Positions 44,486 through 51,425 of a stretch of DNA of 64,000 nt are shown here, one piece after another. The notes below the pieces were generated by a model, which was given only the letters and a program-made list of their open reading frames with translations, searched no databases and had not been told where the DNA came from. Position 1 is the stretch's first letter, and each line of letters opens with the position of its first letter. Location of the stretch: the NCBI GenBank assembly GCA_965249925.1, contig OZ252260.1, positions 7,440,001 to 7,504,000 on the forward strand, written 5' to 3'. Source of the DNA: Hoeflea_A sp965249925 (GTDB lineage: Bacteria > Pseudomonadota > Alphaproteobacteria > Rhizobiales > Rhizobiaceae). Position numbers and translations under genes: made by a program.

Positions 44486-45510
44486 CCTCCCGACACCGTC
44501 ACATCGGGCAGTTGGGGCAACTTGAAAATCGCCGGATCGGCCGGCATCGGATCGGCGGATGTACGCTCACCCGCCCTCAGCTTGGCCGAGCGAGCACGCG
44601 GATTGGCCGCCATTTCTGTCTTGCCAGCCATCACAACGCCCTTACCAACCGGTTCGAAACTCGCTGCAACCGGCGCTGCCTCCGGCAGATGCCGCGACGA
44701 ACCGCCGGACTTACCAAAACGCGACTGGAAGAAGCGCTTGACGATCCTGTCTTCCAGCGAATGGAAACTGACGACCACAAGGCGACCCCCGGGCTTCAAG
44801 ACCCGTTCCGCAGCAAACAGGCCGTCGGCAAGCTCCAACAGTTCCTCGTTGACGAATATCCTGAGCGCCTGAAACACCCGTGTCGCCGGATGGATCTTGT
44901 CCTGCGCGCGGCGCGGATTGATGGTCTCGATCAATGCCGCCAGGTCGCGTGTGGTTTCAAACGGTCGCGACTGACGACGACGTTCGATGGCACGGGCAAT
45001 GCGGCTGGCGTGCTTCTCCTCTCCGAGCAGACCGAAGATGCGGGTGAGGTCCGCCGGTTTCATTCGATTGACAACGTCCGCAGCGGTTGGACCGGAGGCG
45101 GCCATACGCATATCCAACGGCCCGTCCTGCTGGAACGAAAAACCGCGCTGCGCCTGGTCGAGCTGCATCGAAGACACGCCGATGTCGAGCACGACCCCGT
45201 CAAATCCCTGGTCCGGAGCATGATCGGCAAGGCTGCTGAACCGTGCTTCGATCAGCTGCAGTCGATTGCCGAATGCCTGCGACAACGCGCTGCCGGTTTG
45301 TATGGCCGTCGGATCGCGGTCCAAGGCGATGACGTTCGCCCCGGCCTCCAATAGCGCCCTGCTGTAGCCGCCGGCACCGAACGTGCCGTCGAGAATGACC
45401 TTCCCCTGCCGCGGCTGCAGGGCTTCCACAACTTCGGCCAGAAGAACCGGGATGTGACGAACTGGTCCGCCACCGGCACCATTGGACATGGCGCCAGAGT
45501 CCGCCGTCAT
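44482..45510 (-). CDS. rsmH: 16S rRNA (cytosine1402-N4) methyltransferase
   Basis: 342-residue SAM-dependent methyltransferase (MraW). HIPVLLAEVVEALQP and LDGTFGAGGYSRALLEAGA form the SAM site, FDGVVLDIGVSSMQLD and RGFSFQQDGPLDMRM are diagnostic, and GGRLVVVSFHSLEDRIVKRFF closes the fold. The ATG at 45510 overlaps the mraZ stop by four bases and has AGGGAGA before it. A much longer frame running upstream through mraZ is not used. Confidence 0.97.
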   Translation of the reverse strand: MTADSGAMSNGAGGGPVRHIPVLLAEVVEALQPRQGKVILDGTFGAGGYSRALLEAGANVIALDRDPTAIQTGSALSQAFGNRLQLIEARFSSLADHAPDQGFDGVVLDIGVSSMQLDQAQRGFSFQQDGPLDMRMAASGPTAADVVNRMKPADLTRIFGLLGEEKHASRIARAIERRRQSRPFETTRDLAALIETINPRRAQDKIHPATRVFQALRIFVNEELLELADGLFAAERVLKPGGRLVVVSFHSLEDRIVKRFFQSRFGKSGGSSRHLPEAAPVAASFEPVGKGVVMAGKTEMAANPRARSAKLRAGERTSADPMPADPAIFKLPQLPDVTVSGG

Positions 45511-45965
45511 CCCGTCTCTCCCTGGCCAGCGCCGGCCTGTGCTGCCGCCAGGCGCCTGCTGAGGGCATCCCGCCGTTTTTCCTCGTATTGGACAGGATCC
45601 CAGAGCTGAAAATGATCGGAACGTCCGACGAAGGTGATCTGGTCGGAAATCCCCGTGTAGTCCTTGATGAAGTCGGTGACGGACAAGCGTCCCTCGCCAT
45701 CCAGTTTCAGGAATATGCCGCCCCCATGGATGAGCAACGACATGTCGTTGGCGTCGGGCGAGAACGGATCCGCCTGCGTAATGGATCTTTCGTAGCGATC
45801 GAGCAGATCCGGTCCACCAACGGTGATGGCCGGAAACACAAAGTCCTGTATGGCGTAGAGGTCTTTGATGTCGAGGCGCGTCAGGACCGACCGAAATGAC
45901 GCTGGTACGGACACCCTGCCCTTCGAATCGATCTTTTTCGTCGCATTCGACAGGAACCGGTTCAT
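45507..45965 (-). CDS. mraZ: Transcriptional regulator MraZ
   Basis: 152-residue AbrB-like regulator, first gene of the dcw operon. Two tandem MraZ repeats each carry the DxxGR core: NATKKIDSKGRVSVPASFRS near residue 6 and LKLDGEGRLSVTDFIKDY near residue 92. MraZ binds direct repeats of TGGG in its own promoter and represses the operon in enterobacteria; four such repeats lie upstream at 46117..46150. It is coupled to rsmH by ATGA. Confidence 0.97.
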   Translation of the reverse strand: MNRFLSNATKKIDSKGRVSVPASFRSVLTRLDIKDLYAIQDFVFPAITVGGPDLLDRYERSITQADPFSPDANDMSLLIHGGGIFLKLDGEGRLSVTDFIKDYTGISDQITFVGRSDHFQLWDPVQYEEKRRDALSRRLAAAQAGAGQGETG

Positions 45966-46116
45966 AACGCAAGACCACCGATTCCACGCCAGAAGACCAT
46001 AACATGCCGCCTCCGGAGATCACTGACCTGTGCTCTGCAGGTGCCGTTTTTGCCGCTGATGGGAACGCTTGCACCCCGCGACTGGTTACGCCAGACCACC
46101 CCCAAAACGATAGAAT

Positions 46117-46150
46117 TGGGATAACATGGGTGAATTTGGGCGTCAATGGG
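46117..46150 (-). promoter_or_regulatory. mraZ promoter with four MraZ boxes
   Basis: On the plus strand TGGG occurs at 46117, 46127, 46137 and 46147, exactly 10 bases apart, which is the known MraZ operator geometry. Read toward mraZ, a -35 element TTGACG (46146..46141) and a -10-like TATCCC (46123..46118), 17 bases apart, lie within the repeats. This gives a leader of about 145 bases and explains autoregulation by promoter occlusion. Confidence 0.75.
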
Positions 46151-46202
46151 AACAGGCGCGATCAGCCGCTTCGAGACACGATTTATTAGAGCTTCAACAT
46201 GG

Positions 46203-46218
46203 TTAACGGAGACTTAAC
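46203..46218 (+). promoter_or_regulatory. Full CtrA-type site upstream of mraZ
   Basis: TTAA-CGGAGAC-TTAAC, a perfect match to the alphaproteobacterial CtrA consensus with N7 spacing, about 60 bases upstream of the predicted mraZ -35. No other gene start is near, so cell-cycle control of the dcw operon is the likely role. Confidence 0.6.
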
Positions 46219-46290
46219 GCCCGGCCCTTTAGTTTGATCGCGCGAATTGTCCAGCATGCCAGCATCGGGCGCTGCCAACTTGTTCGTGAT

Positions 46291-46735
46291 GGTGGGTGCC
46301 AGCCGGCCTATAAGCCGGGTTCTGTATGGCCCCACCGCCGAAGCGGTGGAACGCGGCAGCCATTCCTCTGGGACCGCATTCGCACGCGGCCTCTAGCAAC
46401 CTACCCGGATGACCAACCCGGAAACCGGCCGGGGCTTGCGCCCCGCGTCATCCCTATTCGGTCTTGCTCCCGGTGGGGTTTGCCGTGCCGCTGCTGTTGC
46501 CAGCACCGCGGTGGGCTCTTACCCCACCCTTTCACCCTTACCCCGCCGGCACTCCGGTCGTGATCATCCGACGACAGGACTGCAGGCGGGGCGGTTTGCT
46601 TTCTGTGGCACTTTCCCTGGGGTTACCCCCGCCGGACGTTATCCGGCACCGTGTTTCCGTGGAGCCCGGACTTTCCTCACCTCGCCACCTTTCGGCGCTG
46701 CGCGGCGCGGCTGCCTGGCCGGCTGGCACCCGTCT
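46291..46735 (-). ncRNA. rnpB: RNase P RNA, bacterial type A
   Basis: Catalytic RNA of RNase P, about 440 nt. The terminal helix P1 is formed by 46717..46731 (5' strand) and the complementary 46294..46308 (15 bp, perfect). The universally conserved core is visible on the minus strand: GAGGAAAGTCCGGGCTCC near the 5' end and AGAGGAATGGCTGCC (P4 partner region) near 46350-46375, then ACAGAACCCGGCTTATAGGC at the 3' end. Open frames across it are spurious. Position beside mraZ is common in Rhizobiales. Exact ends are approximate. Confidence 0.95.
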
Positions 46736-46821
46736 GATACCTGAAACGGTCTGAAATTGCGAGTATTTTTCGGATTTGGCGAATTTCGTCGACCGTGAAC
46801 AGCACGGCGTATCGCCCGGTT

Positions 46822-46850
46822 CTCCCGATGGTACAAGCCACCATCGGGAG
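46822..46850 (-). terminator. Hairpin between the transglycosylase gene and rnpB
   Basis: Perfect 10-bp inverted repeat CTCCCGATGG / CCATCGGGAG with a 9-base loop, 21 bases past the transglycosylase stop codon. There is no T-tract, so termination efficiency is uncertain. Confidence 0.5.
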
Positions 46851-46871
46851 AGCCTTCGTGACGGTCCGCCG

Positions 46872-47405
46872 TTAGCCGATGATCTTGCGGACTTTCTTAC
46901 AGTAACGGGAGGAAATCGGGTTCATCCGCTTGGCACCGTGGCCGGCGTTGTAGCGCAATACGGTTCCGCAGGTATCGCCGCCGCTCAACTTGTGGGCGCC
47001 AGCTAGATATTTCATGCCGTATTTAATATTGGTTTCCGGATCATAAAGCCCCTTGCGTGACCCCCGATAACCCATCAGGCGGGCGGTCGCCAGCTTGATC
47101 TGCATGAGACCGACCTCGCCGGCCCTGCCACGGGCCTTGGGATTGAAGTTGCTTTCGACGCGAACGATCGCATGTGCCAGATTGGATGGAATGCCATGTT
47201 TCCTGGCGTAGCGATTGATCAATGGAGAGAATTTCGGATGCTGGCTCTCCTCGGCCTTCCCGCCTGGATTGAAAATTGTCTTGATAACGGATCCGAATGC
47301 CGTGTCCTTTGTTTCGCCCTCGGTGCTTTCGTCTGCCGAGGCACCTCCAAATGAAACCATGCAGGCCAGGCTGGCCGCGCATACGATGGTTCCAAGTCCT
47401 TTCAT
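46872..47405 (-). CDS. Exported lytic transglycosylase (SLT domain)
   Basis: 177-residue periplasmic muramidase-like enzyme that cleaves peptidoglycan with anhydro-ring formation. A signal peptide (MKGLGTIVCAASLACMVSFGGASA) precedes the SLT fold: HAIVRVESNFNPKARGRAGEVGLMQIKLATARLMG has the catalytic Glu in VES-N and the GLMQI motif, and NIKYGMKYLAGAH and YNAGHGAKRM follow. The ATG at 47405 with GGAG before it begins the signal peptide. Small size suggests a specialised enzyme. Confidence 0.9.
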   Translation of the reverse strand: MKGLGTIVCAASLACMVSFGGASADESTEGETKDTAFGSVIKTIFNPGGKAEESQHPKFSPLINRYARKHGIPSNLAHAIVRVESNFNPKARGRAGEVGLMQIKLATARLMGYRGSRKGLYDPETNIKYGMKYLAGAHKLSGGDTCGTVLRYNAGHGAKRMNPISSRYCKKVRKIIG

Positions 47406-47588
47406 TTCGTTACTCCGCACTGATTGCCGTCGACGCGAGACCTGCTGACGGCTGCTACGCGGCTTGGCTGCCGCTTCTTGTGAAACGGAGCCAGTCCTAA
47501 CGCCCAAATTTCGAAAATGGTGGCAGCGCCGTCACGTTCGGTTACGGATTGAAAAACGTTCGTTATTGCGATGCAGCATGAAACCTGA

Positions 47589-48350
47589 TCAGCGGTTCGC
47601 TGGCAGGCTTGATAACAGTCGGTGCAGGGTCTCGATCGTCGAAACGTCGGCGATTCCGTCTACAAGCGACGGCCGAAAATGACGTTGAAAAGCGGTCACA
47701 ACGGCTTTTGTTTCTTCGTCAAAATTTCCATTAATATCAATGTTATAACCATAGAGCCCCAGCATCGACTGGAGGGCTTCGATCGGTTGCCCGCTGTCTC
47801 CGTATTGAAAGAAACGTCCGCTGCCCCGAGGTGCTTCTTCCACCCAGTGACCGACGCCTGACTCATAAAGCACACGCCACGGGAATTTTTCGCCCGGATC
47901 GGCCTTTCGCTGCGGTGCAATATCGCTGTGCGCCAGGATCCGTTCCGGCGCGATCGCCCATCTCTGGGCGCAGTTTCGACACAATTCGATCACTGCGGCG
48001 ATCTGTGATTCTGGAAATTCGGGATAGCCACCGTCCGGACCCGGATTGACGATTTCGATGCCGATCGATGCGGAATTGAGATCGGTTTCGCCCTTCCACA
48101 TGCTGCGGCCGGCATGCCAGGCACGCTGCTCTTCGGCGACCAGTTGCACGATGCGCCCGTCTTCGTGGACGAGATAATGGCACGATACTTCCGACTGCGG
48201 CGTGCACAGCCATCGCAGCGCACCTTCGGCGGTCTCCATGCCGGTATAGTGAAGCACCAGCATATCGGGCCGTCGGCCGCCGGCGCGCACGCCATAATTT
48301 GGAGAGGGGTAGACTTCGGCGCCGGAAAAGTCCGGCTCCAGGGCGCTCAT
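47589..48350 (-). CDS. N-acetylmuramoyl-L-alanine amidase, AmpD-like with PG-binding domain
   Basis: 253 residues. The Amidase_2 domain has the zinc histidine in MLVLHYTGM, the substrate loop VSCHYLVHEDGRIVQLV and the second His and Asp in ILAHSDIAPQRKADPGEKFPW. The C-terminal 70 residues form a PG_binding_1 domain (IEALQSMLGLYGYNIDINGNFDEETKAVVTAFQRHF). No signal peptide is seen, so it is likely cytosolic and acts on recycled anhydro-muropeptides. ATGA overlap with the TerB-DnaJ gene upstream. Confidence 0.92.
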   Translation of the reverse strand: MSALEPDFSGAEVYPSPNYGVRAGGRRPDMLVLHYTGMETAEGALRWLCTPQSEVSCHYLVHEDGRIVQLVAEEQRAWHAGRSMWKGETDLNSASIGIEIVNPGPDGGYPEFPESQIAAVIELCRNCAQRWAIAPERILAHSDIAPQRKADPGEKFPWRVLYESGVGHWVEEAPRGSGRFFQYGDSGQPIEALQSMLGLYGYNIDINGNFDEETKAVVTAFQRHFRPSLVDGIADVSTIETLHRLLSSLPANR

Positions 48351-49057
48351 GCCGCCTGGCGTTCCTTGGTGATGGCGGCAAATGCCTCGTTGAGTGCCGC
48401 CATCCGGGCATTGGCGATCGCCAGAAACTCTTCCGGCACACCGCGCGCAATCAGCCGATCAGGATGACTTTCCGAAACCAGTTTCCGGTAGCGGGCCTTG
48501 ACTTCATCCAGAGTCGCCGACTCGTTCAATCCCAGCACCAAGTAGGGATTGCGTTGCGAGCGGTATAGATGACGCGCCAGGATCTGGTCGAAGTGAACCT
48601 CGTCGACATTGAAAATCTCCGCCACCCGCGCCAGGAACGCTTGTTCCTTTTCATGCAGCACACCGTCTGCCTTGGCGATGTGGAACAAGCCGTCGAGAAT
48701 ATCCTCAAGAACCAGGCAATTCGGTTCGCCGCTGCCGCACAGCTCGGCCATCTTGGCGGCGTAGGATTCGTAGCCCGCGACGTCCTGCTTGGCGAGGTTA
48801 TAGAGCCGCGAGACGTTGCGCCGTTCCTGATCCGGGATTTCGAAAATCTGTTGGAAAGCGATCACCTCGTCCGGCGTGACGACGCCATCCGCCTTTGCCA
48901 TCTTGGCCGACAGGGCAATCATCGCGACGGAGAACGCAACGCGACGTCGCGTCTGCGGATCGCCGGCGAACACCGTGCGCACCGCCTCGATCACCCCCGA
49001 GAGGGCACCGTTGGCGGCTTTACCGACAAACTGACCAAGCTTCGCGAAAATCGACAT
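48347..49057 (-). CDS. TerB-DnaJ domain protein (DjlA-like)
   Basis: 236 residues. A TerB-like helical domain (about 45-160) contains two acidic segments, AKMAKADGVVTPDEV and HIAKADGVLHEKEQ, of the metal-binding type. A C-terminal J domain follows with the HPD motif in SESHPDRLIARGVP, so it should stimulate a DnaK-type chaperone. The start at 49057 (MSIFAKLGQF) fits relatives. Coupled to the amidase by ATGA; the pair is usual in Rhizobiales. Confidence 0.9.
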   Translation of the reverse strand: MSIFAKLGQFVGKAANGALSGVIEAVRTVFAGDPQTRRRVAFSVAMIALSAKMAKADGVVTPDEVIAFQQIFEIPDQERRNVSRLYNLAKQDVAGYESYAAKMAELCGSGEPNCLVLEDILDGLFHIAKADGVLHEKEQAFLARVAEIFNVDEVHFDQILARHLYRSQRNPYLVLGLNESATLDEVKARYRKLVSESHPDRLIARGVPEEFLAIANARMAALNEAFAAITKERQAA

Positions 49058-49168
49058 AGCCCGTCTTACGCCATTTGCTGAGTGGATGCGAGTGGACAAA
49101 AAGCATCACGACCTAGGCAAAACAAAGTTGGTGCAAACCTTGCATGAGGCCTGCAATCGCACTGCCGA

Positions 49169-49506
49169 TCAGTGTAGATTTCGCAATAAATTCGGCTTCA
49201 TCCGCAAAAAAGCGGTTGCTTCGTCACGCCAATGCTTGAAATGACCTGACTGCCCAAGCGAATCAGCCGTCTCCCTGCCGACGATTCTGGCCGCGCCTGT
49301 CTCATCGGCCACATGCGCCAAAACCTCGGCCACAGTATCAGCAGTGCCCGGTCTGGCTCAATTCCGTACGCCTCACAAAACAACTTCAGCCGACGGCGTC
49401 CAGCCTGTAAATCGTGGCGGGCGAAGTCGCAGAGATCCTCTGCCTGAAGGGACAACGGCGTCAACCAATAGGCGGCATAGGCCAGATCCCAAAGGCGCGG
49501 TCCCCG
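49169..49506 (-). pseudogene. Frameshifted 3' fragment of an aminoglycoside-phosphotransferase-like gene
   Basis: Paralogue of the intact gene at 50484..51269. From the ancestral stop (49169) to the GPRLWD codons (near 49503) the DNA aligns closely with the intact copy. A one-base deletion near 49340 (TATCAGCAG against TATCGAGTAG in the intact gene) shifts the frame after the EPDRALL codons, so the rest reads in the wrong frame. The N-terminal half, including the HND active site, is missing. Confidence 0.8.
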
Positions 49507-50058
49507 AAGGATATCGAAGAACTCGTCCTCGAGGCTGCGCAGACGCTCATGCTCTGCCCAAACGTCTGAGGACCGAAGGCGCACGGAAACGCGATGCCGG
49601 AGACCGTGCGGCGCCATATACATGCCTATGGTTCGGACAAAGCCCGCGCTCGCAAATCGCCCGATCCCGCGGCGCTGACACGCGTGGAAACCATCTGGGA
49701 TGGATCAACGAGCTTCCGGATGAGGAAGTCAGGCGTGCGTCGTACGGGACAACGATCGTAAGTTCGAAAGCGGCTGTTCGCAAATCGCGGACAATCTCAA
49801 AAATCGTAACGTTGTCCGGATGAGAGTGGCAGATTTCTCGCCAAATCCGCTGCAAATCACCTACCATCGAAGAAAAACTATGAGTTGCACCGACGAGAGC
49901 CGGGCAGTGAGCCGGTGGTTACGCCTGAAGCGCGACAGGAGCGGCGTAACAATCCCGAGCTGACAATCCTCGCGAGGCAGCTCTCCAAACAGAGTACCGG
50001 TCAGCGCCGGCACACTAGATAATCCGCCGGGCGGGGGCCGCTGGTAGGTGAGTAGTAA
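49507..50058. other. Scrambled region upstream of the broken copy
   Basis: About 550 bases without a recognisable intact gene. A 19-base segment at 49601..49619 is the reverse complement, with one mismatch, of 51187..51205, codons near the start of the intact phosphotransferase gene. This suggests that an inverted 5' fragment of the same family lies here. Two short minus-strand frames exist but I cannot assign them. Confidence 0.45.
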
Positions 50059-50406
50059 ATGAGGCCTGAACAAGCGCGAAAGCTCAGCCGTCTGATTATC
50101 CTCTCGCGATTGCGCACCGCGGCAAGCATTGCTGCCATTATCGTGCCGATTGCCGCCATACTACTCTGGTTCGCCTGGCCGGATCCGACCCTTCGCGCCT
50201 CGCAGGTCGAGGGCGTGGTCACCCACTGGAGCCGTGAGCAGGACTATACGGGGACCAGGAAGCTGGTTGTTTGGGCCATACTGACCGATGGCAGCAAGGT
50301 CCAACTCACAAGCAGGAGTGTGCGCTCGCCTCGGGTCGGCGAAACTATAAGGTTAGAGCGCTTGGAAAAATCGTCGGGCGCCGTCGACTACCGCCTTTTG
50401 GATTAG
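50059..50406 (+). CDS. Small membrane protein, hypothetical
   Basis: 115 residues: a basic N-terminus, one transmembrane helix (about 22-43, ASIAAIIVPIAAILLWFAW), then a soluble part with a beta-rich pattern (VEGVVTHWSREQ, KLVVWAILTDGSKVQLTSRS, VGETIRLERLE) resembling a small OB- or SH3-like fold. AGGTGAG lies before the ATG. It lies between the two phosphotransferase copies, on the opposite strand. I do not recognise the family. Confidence 0.6.
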   Translation: MRPEQARKLSRLIILSRLRTAASIAAIIVPIAAILLWFAWPDPTLRASQVEGVVTHWSREQDYTGTRKLVVWAILTDGSKVQLTSRSVRSPRVGETIRLERLEKSSGAVDYRLLD

Positions 50407-50472
50407 CCTATTGTCCGAACTGCCAGGTCCGGCGAAGCATGGCAGCAAGCATGGACACCGAGACTGCCAGCC

Positions 50473-50822
50473 ATCACTGTCGATCAGTGTAGATTTCGCA
50501 ATAAGTTCGGCTGCATCCGCAAAAAAGCGGTCGCTTCGTCACGCCAATATTTGAAATGGCCTGACTGCCCAAGCGAATCAGCCGTCTCGCTGCCAAGGAT
50601 CCTGGCCGCGCCTTTTTCATCGGCCATATGCGCCAGAACCTCGGCCACAGTATCGAGTAGTGCCCGGTCTGGCTCAATTCCGTACGTCTCACAGAACAGT
50701 TTCAGCCGACGGCAACCAGCCTGCACATCGCGATTTGAAAAAGGGAGCAGATCGGCTGCGGCGAAAGATAACGGCGTAAGCCAATAGGCCGCATAGGCGA
50801 CATCCCACAAACGTGGACCCGG
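50473..50822. repeat. Direct repeat shared with 49159..49506
   Basis: About 345 bases repeated in the same orientation 1.3 kb away, high identity by eye, strongest from the stop codon back to the KLFCE codons. Marks a tandem duplication of the phosphotransferase 3' half; the copy at 49.2 kb is the decayed one. Confidence 0.75.
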
Positions 50823-51269
50823 GCCGGCCAGGTCAAAATCGAGGACCGCAACCGGTATTCCCTTCGAAAAGACAAAGTTGTACGGCGCAAAATCGTTGTG
50901 GCAAATGACTTCATGGCGTGTCGGATCGGGATGGCTAAAGGCCCAAAAATCCGAGCGCCGGCATGAAAATCCCTTGGTAGCATCGTGATATCTGCGCAGC
51001 ATCCGCGCGGTTTCCAGAAGCGGCTCATCGCCTGTCCAAAGATCCTCGACAAGGCCGGTTTCGCCGTGCAGATAACTCAGCACTTCTCGACCTTGTTCAT
51101 CAGTGCCGAGGAACCTGGGACAGGATGCAAATCCCACATCCTCCAGGTGACGCAAGAGACGGTGAACGGTGGGGCTCGCTCTGGTCATATGACGCCGCAC
51201 GGTCTGACCGATCCTGACCACACGAGCATTTGTGTTGCCGCCACTCAGGACTGTCTCATCTTCAGGCAT
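50484..51269 (-). CDS. Aminoglycoside phosphotransferase (APH) family protein
   Basis: 261-residue small-molecule kinase of the APH/choline kinase fold. The Brenner motif VICHNDFAPYNFVF gives the catalytic Asp and the metal-binding Asn, and AVLDFDLAGPGPRLWD gives the DFD metal site. The N-lobe has a beta strand set (NARVVRIGQTVRRHM). A true resistance role is not implied; the phospho-acceptor is unknown. The ATG at 51269 with GGGGA upstream is preferred to a TTG two codons earlier. A decayed paralogue lies 1.3 kb away. Confidence 0.85.
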   Translation of the reverse strand: MPEDETVLSGGNTNARVVRIGQTVRRHMTRASPTVHRLLRHLEDVGFASCPRFLGTDEQGREVLSYLHGETGLVEDLWTGDEPLLETARMLRRYHDATKGFSCRRSDFWAFSHPDPTRHEVICHNDFAPYNFVFSKGIPVAVLDFDLAGPGPRLWDVAYAAYWLTPLSFAAADLLPFSNRDVQAGCRRLKLFCETYGIEPDRALLDTVAEVLAHMADEKGAARILGSETADSLGQSGHFKYWRDEATAFLRMQPNLLRNLH

Positions 51270-51425
51270 CGCCAATCCCCACAGCGCTGAGACGATCGCC
51301 AGTCAATCGCCCGGACCGATGGCTTCCGGTCCATCGAGACCTGCCGGCGCAGAACAAGGAATGGACAGGATCATCTTACACATGCATTTGTGCGGGTAAC
51401 ACGACCATCGACGACAGGGCAGCAG

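Noticed and set aside
45511..46146. N-terminal extension of RsmH through mraZ
   Set aside because: It overlaps all of mraZ in another frame; the ATGA overlap at 45507..45510 gives the normal RsmH start.
46409..46754. Proline-rich open frames over 46.4-46.75 kb
   Set aside because: They lie on RNase P RNA, shown by the conserved core and the perfect P1 helix.
49601..49640. HGLRH in a minus-strand frame as a tyrosine recombinase box
   Set aside because: The surrounding residues lack every other recombinase motif, and the DNA is better explained as an inverted phosphotransferase fragment.
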